Assembly: GCF_051549785.1 (NCBI RefSeq)
Contig: NZ_CP189974.1
Coordinates: forward strand, 1,426,001-1,490,000
Direction of reading: 5' to 3'
Source of the DNA: Caldatribacterium sp051549785
Lineage (GTDB): Bacteria; Atribacterota; Atribacteria; Atribacterales; Caldatribacteriaceae
Length of the DNA: 64,000 bases
Both the position numbers and the translations under genes were made by a program. The notes under the pieces are model-generated. The model ran no database searches and was not told the DNA's origin. It saw nothing but the letters and a program-made list of their open reading frames with translations. Each line of letters opens with the position of its first letter. The stretch's first letter is position 1. Below, in pieces: positions 33,279-42,250 of the stretch.

Positions 33279-34268
33279 ATGGTCGCCAAGGCGCTGTTTC
33301 TGGGAATTGACCTCGGGGGAACAAATACCAAAATCGCCCTTGTGGACAAGGACGGCGTGGTACTCGAGCGAAGTGTCATCCCCACGAGGGCCATGCGAAG
33401 CGCACAGGAAGTCCTTGATGACATTGCCCAGGAAGCACTCCAGCTTCGCCAGAGGTTCGAAGCCCGGGGGTTCAAGGTCTGGGCGGCGGGAATCGGCATA
33501 CCGGGGCTCATCGACTGGAAAACCGGGGTGGGGATTCTTCTGCCGAACTTCCCTGGAAAGTGGCACGGTGTTCCGGTGAAGGAGTGGCTGGAGAAACGCC
33601 TTGGGCTTCCCGTGGCAGTGATTAACGATGTCCGGGCAATTACCCTGGCGGAAAAGCGATTTGGTGCAGGGAAAACCGTCAACAGCATGGTCATGGTGGC
33701 CATTGGTACCGGCATCGGTGGGGGGGTCATCATCGACGGAGAGCTCTACATCGGAAAAGACGGGAGCGCCGGGGAGTTCGGCCATATCACGGTGGAGCCC
33801 AATGGCGTGCGCTGTGGGTGCGGTAACCGGGGGTGTCTTGAAGCGTACGCTTCAGGCCCAGCCATGGTGGCTCAGGCCTTGCGCGCTCTGGTGCAGCAGA
33901 ATGACACCCTGATTCGGGACCTCGTTGCCGATGACCTCACCCGGGTCACGCCAAAGGTCATTGCTGAGGCAGCGCAGAAGGGAGACAGCGTGGCTCTGGA
34001 AATCATCGAACGGAGTGGGGCGTACATTGGACAGGCGCTCTCCTGTATTTGCGTGGTGGTGAACCCGGAAATGATCGTCATCGGTGGGGGTGTTGCCCAG
34101 GCAGGGGAACTCCTTTTTGAGAGTATCCGCAAAGGCCTCCGGGAACGGCTTTTCATGGTTCCGGTTGACACCATTCAATTCGTTCCCGCACAGCTTGGTC
34201 TTGACGCAGGGGTTATTGGGACGGCGACCTGGGCAAAGGAACGCCTGGAAAAGGGGGTTATAGGGTGA
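33279..34268 (+). CDS. ROK-family sugar kinase
   Basis: 329 residues. N-terminal phosphate loop FLGIDLGGTNTKIALVD, catalytic-site region VINDVRAITLAEKRFG, second phosphate loop AIGTGIGGGVI, and the ROK zinc signature GEFGHITVEPNGVRCGCGNRGCLEAYAS (His and three Cys). No DNA-binding domain, so it is an enzyme and not a NagC-like repressor. Phosphorylates glucose or a related sugar with ATP in the cytoplasm. The stop overlaps the GTG of the next gene. Confidence 0.93.
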   Translation: MVAKALFLGIDLGGTNTKIALVDKDGVVLERSVIPTRAMRSAQEVLDDIAQEALQLRQRFEARGFKVWAAGIGIPGLIDWKTGVGILLPNFPGKWHGVPVKEWLEKRLGLPVAVINDVRAITLAEKRFGAGKTVNSMVMVAIGTGIGGGVIIDGELYIGKDGSAGEFGHITVEPNGVRCGCGNRGCLEAYASGPAMVAQALRALVQQNDTLIRDLVADDLTRVTPKVIAEAAQKGDSVALEIIERSGAYIGQALSCICVVVNPEMIVIGGGVAQAGELLFESIRKGLRERLFMVPVDTIQFVPAQLGLDAGVIGTATWAKERLEKGVIG

Positions 34269-35419
34269 GAAGGACGCTGAAGGTTGGGGTTATTGGTACT
34301 GGGTTCATCGGTCCCGCCCATATCGAAGCAGCGCGACGGACCTTCCTTGCTGAGGTTGTGGCGCTTGCTGATATCAATGAAGATGTCGCTCGTTGTAAGG
34401 CAAACGATCTTGCGGTCGAACTCGCTTTTGGAGATTACCGGGAATTGCTCCGGCAAGACCATATCGAGGTCGTGCACATCTGCACACCCAATCACCTGCA
34501 TTACACCATGGTGAAGGAGGCCCTCCTTGCTGGGAAACACGTGGTCTGTGAAAAGCCTCTGGCGATGAACCGAAGAGAGGCCGAGGAGCTCGTGGAGCTT
34601 GCCGAAAAATTCGGAAGGGTTCACGCGGTGCACTTTAACGTCCGGTTTTACCCCCTGGTACGGGAGGCCCGTGTCTTGGTAAGTCAAGGAAAGGTTGGGA
34701 AAATTTTCGCCATCCACGGTTCGTACCTCCAGGACTGGCTCTTTTACGAAACGGACTACAACTGGCGTCTAGAGCCCGAGCTCAGTGGACCCTCAAGGGC
34801 AGTGGCGGATATCGGCTCCCACTGGCTGGACCTTGTGGAGTACATCTCGGGACAGCAAGTGGTGGAGGTTTTCGCTGATTTTGCCACCTTCCACAAAACC
34901 CGAAAAAAACCTCTGAAGCCTGTAGAGACATACGCTGGGAAGATTTTGAAGCCCGAAGATTACGAAACCGTCCCCATCACTACCGAGGATTACGCCAGCG
35001 TGCTTCTGCATTTTGACGGTGGTGCCCATGGGGTGATGACCGTGAACCAGGTAGCGGCCGGAAGGAAGAACAGAATCACCTACGAGATTGACGGATCTCT
35101 CTGTGCGCTCTTTTGGGATTCGGAGCGACCGAACGAGCTGTGGATTGGGAGAAGGGACAAGGCCAACGAGCTTCTCATGAAGGACCCGTCTTTAGTGAGT
35201 GAAACCACGCGCCAGATCATCTCTTTCCCCGGGGGGCACAACGAGGGTTTTCCGGATACCTCGAAACACCTCTTCCGGGAGGTATACTCTGCAATTCTTG
35301 AGGCCCGGCCAAGAGAGGACTGGACCTTCCCCACCTTTGTGGATGGGTTGCGGGAGGTCGTCCTGTGTGAAGCGATCCTCGAGAGCGCCAGAAAAAGCGC
35401 GTGGGTTCAGGTACGGTAG
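34265..35419 (+). CDS. Gfo/Idh/MocA-family sugar oxidoreductase
   Basis: 384 residues, GTG start overlapping the kinase stop. N-terminal Rossmann fold VGVIGTGFIGPAHIEAARR, then VVHICTPNHLHY and CEKPLAMNRREAEEL with the family's catalytic EKP Lys; ADIGSHWLDLVEY holds the conserved Asp/His of the active site. NAD(P)-dependent oxidation of a sugar, inositol or sugar acid is expected. The partner TIM-barrel protein follows after 11 bases, a common arrangement for catabolism of unusual sugars. Confidence 0.93.
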   Translation: MRRTLKVGVIGTGFIGPAHIEAARRTFLAEVVALADINEDVARCKANDLAVELAFGDYRELLRQDHIEVVHICTPNHLHYTMVKEALLAGKHVVCEKPLAMNRREAEELVELAEKFGRVHAVHFNVRFYPLVREARVLVSQGKVGKIFAIHGSYLQDWLFYETDYNWRLEPELSGPSRAVADIGSHWLDLVEYISGQQVVEVFADFATFHKTRKKPLKPVETYAGKILKPEDYETVPITTEDYASVLLHFDGGAHGVMTVNQVAAGRKNRITYEIDGSLCALFWDSERPNELWIGRRDKANELLMKDPSLVSETTRQIISFPGGHNEGFPDTSKHLFREVYSAILEARPREDWTFPTFVDGLREVVLCEAILESARKSAWVQVR

Positions 35420-35430
35420 GAGGGAAGGCT

Positions 35431-36339
35431 ATGAAACTGGGGTTTATGACCGCGTGTTTGCCTGAGATGAGCCTTGAAGAACTCGTTGCGTGGGCCAGCC
35501 AAAACGGCTTTCACATGCTTGAGGTGGCCTGTTGGCCGAAGGTTTATGAAAAGCGGAGGTATGCCGGAACCCAGCACATCGATGTCGCTAGTCTCACCGA
35601 AGAGGAGGCTGCCCGGATTCGGGAGCTCTTTGCCTCCCACGGGCTTGCCATTTCTTCGCTTGGGTACTACCCCAATAACCTCGATCCCAACCTCGAGAAT
35701 CGCCGCTTCTCCCATGAGCACCTCAAGAAGGTCATCAAGGCGGCGCAGATGCTTGGGGTGCCGGTGGTGGGGACCTTCGTGGGTCGGGATCCGAAGATGA
35801 ACGTGGAAGAGGCCCTTGAGGAATTCCGCAAGGTCTTCCCCGATCTTGTGAAGTTCGCCGAGGACCATGGGGTGAAACTCGCCATCGAGAACTGCCCCAT
35901 GCTGTACACCTTGGACCGCTGGCCCGGAGGGACGAATCTCGCCACCACCCCCTATATCTGGGAACGGATGTTTGAGGCCATTCCCTCTCCCTACTTTGGG
36001 TTGAACCTTGACCCCTCCCACCTCATCTGGCAGCAGATTGACTACGTCCGGGTGGTGTACGACTTCAAGGAGAGAATCTTCCACGTCCATGCCAAGGACA
36101 CGAAAATCCTCTGGGACAAACTGTACGAAGTGGGGATTTTCGGTTTTGGCTGGTACGTGGACAAGGTAGCCGGAACAGGAGACATCGACTGGTCTGCCTT
36201 CTTGACGGCACTCCACGAGGTCGGGTATGACTACGTGGTGAGCATCGAGCACGAAGATCGGAGTTTCGAGAAGGACACCGAGAGCAAGCTCCGGGGGATT
36301 CTCCTGGCAAAGAAGCTCCTTGAACCCTATATCGTGTGA
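35431..36339 (+). CDS. Sugar phosphate isomerase/epimerase-family TIM-barrel protein
   Basis: 302 residues, AP-endonuclease-2-like fold. ATG 35431 follows GGAGGGAAGG. Metal and substrate residues appear in LEVACWP, LAIENCPM (Glu), GLNLDPSHLIWQQID (Asp/His), FHVHAKDTKI (His), and VSIEHEDRSFEKD (Glu). Similar to IolE/IolI/xylose-isomerase-like members that act on keto sugars or inositol derivatives. Last gene of the GntR operon, followed by a terminator. Exact substrate unknown. Confidence 0.9.
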   Translation: MKLGFMTACLPEMSLEELVAWASQNGFHMLEVACWPKVYEKRRYAGTQHIDVASLTEEEAARIRELFASHGLAISSLGYYPNNLDPNLENRRFSHEHLKKVIKAAQMLGVPVVGTFVGRDPKMNVEEALEEFRKVFPDLVKFAEDHGVKLAIENCPMLYTLDRWPGGTNLATTPYIWERMFEAIPSPYFGLNLDPSHLIWQQIDYVRVVYDFKERIFHVHAKDTKILWDKLYEVGIFGFGWYVDKVAGTGDIDWSAFLTALHEVGYDYVVSIEHEDRSFEKDTESKLRGILLAKKLLEPYIV

Positions 36340-36361
36340 CGGTAAAGGTTTCCTGAGGACT

Positions 36362-36388
36362 AACCCTCCCCATGAGGGGAGGGTTTTT
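36362..36388 (+). terminator. Rho-independent terminator
   Basis: 10-bp stem AACCCTCCCC/GGGGAGGGTT (36362-36371 with 36376-36385, loop ATGA) with a T run to 36388. Confidence 0.92.
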
Positions 36389-36408
36389 GTGTCTGGGGGA
36401 AGAAATTT

Positions 36409-36448
36409 TTTGACCTTACTTGACAAATGAAGAGTTGCTCGATAAACT
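36409..36448 (+). promoter_or_regulatory. grpE-dnaK promoter with CtsR-like repeat
   Basis: TTGACA (36420-36425), exactly 17 bases, TAAACT (36443-36448). Overlapping the -35 is TTTGACC-TTA-CTTGACA (36409-36425), which resembles the CtsR heptad repeat read in reverse (7/7 and 5/7 matches). No CIRCE element is visible. Confidence 0.65.
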
Positions 36449-36487
36449 GTGAATAGTCGAAGAAGGTAAAGGAAAGGAGGTGGCAAC

Positions 36488-37084
36488 ATGGAGAACAAGG
36501 AGGAACTTTTGCATGACGAAACGAGCCATGAGCAATCCATCCCACTCCAGGAAACCGGGGAAGCATCACTGCAAGAAGAAATCGCAAAGCTCAGAGCAGC
36601 CCTTGAGGAGGAAAAGCAGAAAGCCCTTGAGAAAGAGCAGCTGGCCAATGAGTACCTGAATGACCTCAAACGCGTAAAGGCTGATTTCGATAACTTCAGG
36701 AAACGAGAAATGCTCTACAGGCAGCAGTTTGTGAGGACCGCCAATCGAGATTTGATTCTGAAACTCCTTCCCGTTCTCGATGACCTTGAAAAGGCCCTTG
36801 CCGAGGGACAGAAAAATGACGTTCACGAGGCGTTCCTCCAGGGCGTGGAGTTCATTTACCGAAAGTTCCTGGGGATTCTTGAGAAGGAGGGTGTTCGACC
36901 CATAGAGACCAGGGGTCAGAAGTTTGACCCCAAGTACCATGAGGCGATGATGACGGTTTCCCTCCCTGACCGGGAGGATTTTGAAATTGTCGAAGAGATA
37001 CGAAAAGGGTATCTCTATCACGACGAGGTCCTGCGCCCAGCGCAGGTCAAGGTGAACCGCATCTTACAGGACAGAATGGCCTGA
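36488..37084 (+). CDS. grpE: GrpE nucleotide exchange factor
   Basis: 198 residues. Acidic N-terminus, long coiled-coil (about residues 28-95: LQEEIAKLRAALEEEKQKALEKEQLANEYLNDLKRVKADFDNF in part), helical core LLPVLDDLEKALAEG, then the beta domain GQKFDPKYHEAMMTV and GYLYHDEVLRPAQVKV. Releases ADP from DnaK. ATG follows AAAGGAGGTGGCAAC. First gene of the chaperone operon, 16 bases before dnaK. Confidence 0.96.
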   Translation: MENKEELLHDETSHEQSIPLQETGEASLQEEIAKLRAALEEEKQKALEKEQLANEYLNDLKRVKADFDNFRKREMLYRQQFVRTANRDLILKLLPVLDDLEKALAEGQKNDVHEAFLQGVEFIYRKFLGILEKEGVRPIETRGQKFDPKYHEAMMTVSLPDREDFEIVEEIRKGYLYHDEVLRPAQVKVNRILQDRMA

Positions 37085-37100
37085 AAGGAGGTTGAGGGAA

Positions 37101-39014
37101 ATGCCCAGAGTCATTGGGATAGACCTTGGAACAACAAACTCGGTGGTCGCTTACCTTGAAGGTGGCCAGCCGGTCGTCATTCCCAATAAGGAAGGATCTC
37201 GTTTGACTCCGTCAGTTGTGGCATTCACTAAACAAGGTGAGATCCTGGTGGGGCAGCTGGCCAAACGGCAAGCGATCACGAATCCCAAAAACACCATTTT
37301 CTCTATCAAGCGGCTTATGGGTCGCCGTTACGACGACCCTGAAGTGGAAAAAGCCCGCCGTGTGCTCCCCTACGAGATTGTCCCCGGGAAACACGGTGAG
37401 GCCTGTGTCAAAGTGGGGGATCGAATCTACACTCCTCCGGAAATCTCGGCAATGATTCTCCGTAAACTCAAAGAGGACGCCGAGGAGTACCTAGGGGAGA
37501 AAATCCAGGAGGCTGTTATCACCGTTCCAGCCTACTTTAACGATAGCCAGAGACAGGCGACCAAAGACGCAGGAAAAATCGCAGGACTCGATGTCAAACG
37601 CATCATTAACGAACCCACTGCAGCAGCCCTGGCGTATGGCCTTGGGAAGGGGAAGGAAGAAATCATCGCGGTGTACGACCTTGGAGGCGGAACGTTCGAT
37701 ATTTCCATCCTTGAAATTGGCGACGGAGTCTTTGAGGTCAAGGCAACCGCTGGGGATACATTCCTGGGTGGTGATGATTTCGACCGCCGACTCATGGACT
37801 ATATCATCGAGGAATTCCGCAAAGACACGGGGATTGACCTCCGGGGCGACCAGATGGCGCTTCAGCGTCTGAAGGAAGCTGCGGAGAAGGCAAAGTGCGA
37901 GCTCTCTACGGCACTGCAGACAGAGATCAATCTGCCCTTCATCACTGCTGATGCCACCGGTCCAAAACACCTGGTCATGACCATTACCCGGGCAAAGCTC
38001 GAGCAGCTGACCATTGACCTCATTGAGCGAACCATTGGACCCTGCGAACAGGCCATGCGTGACGCCGGTCTCAAACCCGAAGACATCGACGCGGTGATTC
38101 TTGTCGGTGGCATGACCCGGATGCCGAAAGTCCAGGAAATCGTGGAGAAAATCTTTAAGAAGGAGCCTCGCCGGGGTGTCAATCCTGACGAGGTTGTCGC
38201 CATGGGTGCAGCCATCCAGGCTGGTGTCCTCAAGGGAGAAGTGAAGGACGTTCTTCTCCTTGACGTCACGCCTCTCTCCCTGGGTATTGAGACCCTTGGT
38301 GGTGTCTTTACGAAAATCATCGAGCGAAACACCACCATTCCGGTTTCGCGGAGCCAAATCTTCACCACCGCTGCAGATAACCAAACAACGGTGGAAATTC
38401 ACGTTCTCCAGGGCGAACGGCCCATGGCGAAGGACAACTTCTCTCTTGGCCGGTTCCAGCTCACTGGGATTCCTCCGGCTCCACGGGGTGTACCACAGAT
38501 TGAGGTGAAATTCGACATCGATGCCGATGGTATTCTCCATGTCTCGGCCAAGGATCTTGCGACGGGCAAAGAGCAGGCCATCACCATTAAAGCATCAAGT
38601 GGCCTCACCAAGGAGGAGATTGAGCGGATGATCCGGGAAGCCGAACTCTATGCCGAAGAGGACCGTCGCAAGAGGGAAGAAGCAGAGCTCCGGAACCAGG
38701 CGGATAACCTCATCTACACGGTGGAAAAGACGCTCCGCGAATCAGGCGATCGGCTCTCAGGGAGTACAAGGTCTCGTGTCGAAAGTGCACTGAACGCTCT
38801 GAAGGAGTCCCTGAAAGGCACCGATGTCGCAGACATTCGCCGGAAGATGGACGATCTCCAGTCGGCCTCGCACGTCATGGCTCAGGAGCTCTACCAGAAA
38901 GCAGCCCAGGGCGGGTCTTCAAGTGGCTACTCCTCGGGGGGTAGCGCTACCGGGAACACTCGGGATAACGTCGTGGACGCAGATTACCGGGTTGTGGATG
39001 ATGAAGGAAAGTGA
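37101..39014 (+). CDS. dnaK: Hsp70 chaperone DnaK
   Basis: 637 residues. ATG 37101 gives the standard MPRVIGIDLGTTNSVVA and lies 9 bases after AAAGGAGG. The actin-like ATPase domain spans about 1-380 (VPAYFNDSQRQATKDAG, YDLGGGTFDIS, ILVGGMTRMPKVQ). The substrate domain begins near 390 (LLDVTPLSLGIETLGG, PPAPRGVPQIEVKFDIDADGILHVSAKD). The C-terminus is DADYRVVDDEGK, close to the usual bacterial tail. A strong hairpin separates it from dnaJ, so dnaJ is likely expressed at a lower level. Confidence 0.98.
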   Translation: MPRVIGIDLGTTNSVVAYLEGGQPVVIPNKEGSRLTPSVVAFTKQGEILVGQLAKRQAITNPKNTIFSIKRLMGRRYDDPEVEKARRVLPYEIVPGKHGEACVKVGDRIYTPPEISAMILRKLKEDAEEYLGEKIQEAVITVPAYFNDSQRQATKDAGKIAGLDVKRIINEPTAAALAYGLGKGKEEIIAVYDLGGGTFDISILEIGDGVFEVKATAGDTFLGGDDFDRRLMDYIIEEFRKDTGIDLRGDQMALQRLKEAAEKAKCELSTALQTEINLPFITADATGPKHLVMTITRAKLEQLTIDLIERTIGPCEQAMRDAGLKPEDIDAVILVGGMTRMPKVQEIVEKIFKKEPRRGVNPDEVVAMGAAIQAGVLKGEVKDVLLLDVTPLSLGIETLGGVFTKIIERNTTIPVSRSQIFTTAADNQTTVEIHVLQGERPMAKDNFSLGRFQLTGIPPAPRGVPQIEVKFDIDADGILHVSAKDLATGKEQAITIKASSGLTKEEIERMIREAELYAEEDRRKREEAELRNQADNLIYTVEKTLRESGDRLSGSTRSRVESALNALKESLKGTDVADIRRKMDDLQSASHVMAQELYQKAAQGGSSSGYSSGGSATGNTRDNVVDADYRVVDDEGK

Positions 39015-39017
39015 TGG

Positions 39018-39059
39018 AAAGAAAGCCCATATCCTGGAGGATATGGGCTTTCTTTTTTT
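39018..39059 (+). terminator. Terminator between dnaK and dnaJ
   Basis: 17-bp perfect stem (39018-39034 with 39039-39055, loop TGGA) followed by a T run to 39059. Since dnaJ follows without a clear new promoter, partial read-through is likely. Confidence 0.9.
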
Positions 39060-39085
39060 GCAGGAGGCGCTAAGGTGGGTGGGCA

Positions 39086-40252
39086 ATGAAACGGGATTAC
39101 TACGAGATTCTTGGGGTTGACCGGAACGCGACCCAGGAAGAGATTAAAAAGGCATACCGTCGCCTGGCTCGTCAGTATCACCCCGACGTAAACCCCGGGG
39201 ACAAGGAGGCGGCTGAGCGGTTCAAGGAGATTAACGAAGCCTACCAGGTTCTCTCCGACCCCGAGAAACGGGCTTTGTACGATCGTTTTGGACACAGTGC
39301 TTTCGGAGGCGAGGCACAAGCAGGGTATGGTGATTTTGGGCCCGATTTTGAGGTTTTCCGGGAGTTCGCGGGTTTTGGGGATATCTTCGATTTCTTTTTC
39401 GGATCCGGAACGCAAACCCGGCGGAGGGAACGGGCGGCGCGGCCTGTTCGGGGTGAGGATGTCACGGTTGAGATTACGCTGGAATTTGAGGAGGCCGCGT
39501 TCGGTACCGAAAAGGAGATATCCTTCCGGCGTCTGGAGGAGTGCCCTGATTGCCGGGGGATAGGGGGAAGAAGAAAGATTTCCTGTGGTAGTTGTCACGG
39601 TACAGGAGAAATACGCCATACCCAGACCTCTTTCTTTGGTTCCATCATTACGTCTCGTCCATGCCCGTACTGTCAGGGCAGGGGCTGGGTGGTGGAAGAG
39701 GCCTGCGCCACCTGTCGGGGTCGAGGGAAAGTCCAGAGGGAACGAAGGATGAAGATCAGGGTTCCCCCTGGAGTGGACACAGGGTATCGCCTGCGGATCT
39801 CGGGAGAGGGAGGAGCAGGTGAGCATGGAGGTCCTCCAGGAGATCTCTATGTCCTCGTAAAGGTGAAACCACATCGATTTCTGGAACGGAGGGGACAGGA
39901 TCTCTACTATGACCTTGTCGTCACTTACACTCAACTTGTCCTTGGGGACGAAGTTGAGGTTCCTACCTTGCAAGGAAGCGAAAGGATCCGCATTCCTCCC
40001 GGGACGGAGAGCGGAACGCTTTTGCGCCTTCGCGGGAAGGGTCTTCCTGATCCCCGGACGGGAACCCGGGGAGACCAGATTCTGCGGGTACGACTTTATG
40101 TCCCCCGGGGGGTCAGTGGGGAGCACCGAAAACTCCTGGAACGGCTCCTCGAGATCGAGCGTGGTAGTGTTCAGGAGGGGAGCTCTGGGGAGAACCGGAA
40201 GGGAGGGTTTTTTGACCGTCTGCGGGAGGCCTTCATCCACCCTGAGGAGTGA
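39086..40252 (+). CDS. dnaJ: Co-chaperone DnaJ
   Basis: 388 residues. J domain 3-70 with the HPD motif (RQYHPDVNPGD), a Gly/Phe-rich linker (FGGEAQAGYGDFGPDFEVF), and four zinc-binding repeats CPDCRGIG, CGSCHGTG, CPYCQGRG, CATCRGRG (about 152-215). The C-terminal substrate-binding part contains VLGDEVEVPTLQG and SGTLLRLRGKGLP. Stimulates DnaK ATPase and delivers clients. Full-length type A DnaJ. Six bases before rsmE. Confidence 0.97.
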   Translation: MKRDYYEILGVDRNATQEEIKKAYRRLARQYHPDVNPGDKEAAERFKEINEAYQVLSDPEKRALYDRFGHSAFGGEAQAGYGDFGPDFEVFREFAGFGDIFDFFFGSGTQTRRRERAARPVRGEDVTVEITLEFEEAAFGTEKEISFRRLEECPDCRGIGGRRKISCGSCHGTGEIRHTQTSFFGSIITSRPCPYCQGRGWVVEEACATCRGRGKVQRERRMKIRVPPGVDTGYRLRISGEGGAGEHGGPPGDLYVLVKVKPHRFLERRGQDLYYDLVVTYTQLVLGDEVEVPTLQGSERIRIPPGTESGTLLRLRGKGLPDPRTGTRGDQILRVRLYVPRGVSGEHRKLLERLLEIERGSVQEGSSGENRKGGFFDRLREAFIHPEE

Positions 40253-40257
40253 CACCC

Positions 40258-41034
40258 ATGGGTCGTTTTCTCTTCCATCCGACGCCCCAAATTGGGGAAG
40301 TTCTCGTGCTTTCTCCTGAGGAAACCCACCATCTCCAGGTACAGCGAGTTCCCCTCCGAGCGTCTGTCCTCATTGGTGATGGCAAGGGAGGACTGTATCG
40401 GGGGGTACTGCTCGAGAGAAAAGACAAGCATGCTCTGGTGCTCGTTGAAGAGAAGGTGGAGGACGCAGTTCCCTCTTTTTTCCTCTCCGTCTGGCAAGGT
40501 TTTCTCAGAAGCCCAGCGCGGATGGACTGGATGATAGAGAAACTCGTCGAAATAGGGGTCACGGAGATTGGGTTTTTCCCGGCGGAACGCTCTGTAAAAG
40601 AGCGGGTTTCGAAGGACCGCATGGCGAGATGGGAGAAAATCGTCGTGAGTGCCTGCAAACAGTCCGGGAGAACCTGGTTCCCCGCAGTACGGGTTTTTGA
40701 GTCGTGGGAGGACTTCCTTGTTGGTCTTTCCGGGAAAAGGCAGCGGGTATTCCTTGCCGATGCTTCTTGCAGGGAGCAATTTCTTGAAGTTCTGCAAAGA
40801 GAAGAGGTGGGAGGTTCGGCAGCACTTATTGTCGGTCCTGAGGGGGATTTCTCCGAAAGGGAAAAGGAGGCGCTCTCTAAGATGGGGATACACCCGGTGT
40901 CTCTGGGAAGGAGGATTCTCCGCAGCGAAACCGCGGCGCTTTTTGGGGCATCGCTTCTTGTGGCCTTTATGGAGGGCAACCATGCGAGTAAGTGTGAAAA
41001 CCCTTGGGTGCAAGGTGAACCAGGCAGAAAGTGA
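40258..41034 (+). CDS. rsmE: 16S rRNA m3U1498 methyltransferase
   Basis: 258 residues. ATG 40258 is 8 bases after GAGGAG; a GTG at 40249 lacks a site. N-terminal PUA-like part (HHLQVQRVPLRASVLIGDG) and C-terminal SPOUT trefoil knot: ALIVGPEGDFSEREKEAL and SLGRRILRSETAAL, the SAM-binding loops of RsmE. Commonly follows dnaJ in many bacteria. Overlaps the next gene by 53 bases. Confidence 0.95.
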   Translation: MGRFLFHPTPQIGEVLVLSPEETHHLQVQRVPLRASVLIGDGKGGLYRGVLLERKDKHALVLVEEKVEDAVPSFFLSVWQGFLRSPARMDWMIEKLVEIGVTEIGFFPAERSVKERVSKDRMARWEKIVVSACKQSGRTWFPAVRVFESWEDFLVGLSGKRQRVFLADASCREQFLEVLQREEVGGSAALIVGPEGDFSEREKEALSKMGIHPVSLGRRILRSETAALFGASLLVAFMEGNHASKCENPWVQGEPGRK

Positions 41035-42250
41035 CCTCCTGCTCTCGGCTTTTTGCGGAGCGGGCCTTGAGGTGGTTGACTTCGAAGAAGTTGCGGATTG
41101 CTATGTTATCAACAGCTGTGCGGTGACTGGGGAAGCAGAGCGCAAAACCCGGCAGTACATTCGTCGGGCTCTACGGAGGAATCCAGAAGCTCTGGTGCTC
41201 CTTGTCGGTTGCTGTGCCAAGGCCTGGCAACGTCGTGGATACAGGCCTCCTGAAGAAAGGGTGATTTTCCTCGTCTCGGACCAGAAAGAAAAGGAGGTTT
41301 GCCGGTTCTTCGCTGAACACTTAGGTATCACCCTTTCTCTCCCTCCCTTTCCTCTTCCTTCTCGGTCCCGGGCTTGGGTGAAAGTTGAGGATGGATGTGA
41401 CCACTTTTGCAGCTTCTGTCTTGTGCCCTATCTCCGGGAGGGGGTGAAAAGCAGAAGTCCTGAAGATATCCTGCGGGAGGTTCAGTACCTTGAAGCACAG
41501 GGGGTTCAGGAGGTGGTTCTCTGTGGAACGAACCTTGGGTACTTCGGCAGGGACCTGCAATCCGTAACGCTCATTGACCTTCTGGAGCTCCTTGTGCAGA
41601 ATACCAGGAACATTCGCTTTCGGCTGAGCTCCCTTGAACCCTACCTCCTCTCAAGGGATTTCCTTCGCAGGTTCTTTGCCCTGGGAACGAGAATTTGCCC
41701 TCATTTGCATTTGCCACTCCAGAGTGGAAGCGATAGGATACTGGCGAAGATGTCTCGCGGGTATTCCTCCAGAGAATACGAGGCACTGGTGACGACCGCA
41801 AGGGCATTTTGTCCCCATGTGGCCATCACCACCGATGTCATCGTGGGGTTCCCGGGAGAGGAGGAGGAGGATTTCGAAGCAACCGTGCGTTTCTGTCAGA
41901 CCTTGGGCTTTTCGAGAATGCACGTTTTCACCTTCTCTCCTCGATCCGGTACCGCAGCTTTCGAATGGGAGAAGAGGGAGGGCATTCCTAAGCTTGAAAA
42001 GGAAAAGAGGGTGCGACGCCTTATCGAGGTGGGGAGAGAACTTTCCCGGCGCTACCACCAGTCCTTCGTGGGTAGAAGGCTTGAAGTCCTTGTGGAATCT
42101 TGCGAAAATGGTGCAGGAGTAGGTCACTCGGAGAATTACATTGTCGTGCGGGTGGAGAATCTCCAGGAGACGTGGACAGGGAAGATTCTCCCGGTTCTTG
42201 TGGAGGGTGCTGATGACACCGGTGCCTGGGGGAGGGTGGCGACGGAGTGA
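40982..42250 (+). CDS. mtaB: tRNA N6-threonylcarbamoyladenosine methylthiotransferase (MtaB)
   Basis: 422 residues. ATG 40982 (TLGCKVNQAESD) follows GGAGGG; the frame is open inside rsmE but with no better start. UPF0004 domain with Cys residues at TLGCK, NSCAVT and VGCCAK for the auxiliary cluster. Radical-SAM CDHFCSFCLVP near residue 140. C-terminal TRAM-like segment RRLEVLVES. Converts t6A37 to ms2t6A in tRNA. The TLGCKVNQ start is characteristic of MtaB and not MiaB. Confidence 0.94.
   Translation: MRVSVKTLGCKVNQAESDLLLSAFCGAGLEVVDFEEVADCYVINSCAVTGEAERKTRQYIRRALRRNPEALVLLVGCCAKAWQRRGYRPPEERVIFLVSDQKEKEVCRFFAEHLGITLSLPPFPLPSRSRAWVKVEDGCDHFCSFCLVPYLREGVKSRSPEDILREVQYLEAQGVQEVVLCGTNLGYFGRDLQSVTLIDLLELLVQNTRNIRFRLSSLEPYLLSRDFLRRFFALGTRICPHLHLPLQSGSDRILAKMSRGYSSREYEALVTTARAFCPHVAITTDVIVGFPGEEEEDFEATVRFCQTLGFSRMHVFTFSPRSGTAAFEWEKREGIPKLEKEKRVRRLIEVGRELSRRYHQSFVGRRLEVLVESCENGAGVGHSENYIVVRVENLQETWTGKILPVLVEGADDTGAWGRVATE

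Noticed and set aside
36389..36487. CIRCE element before grpE
   Set aside because: No TTAGCACTC/GAGTGCTAA repeat is present.
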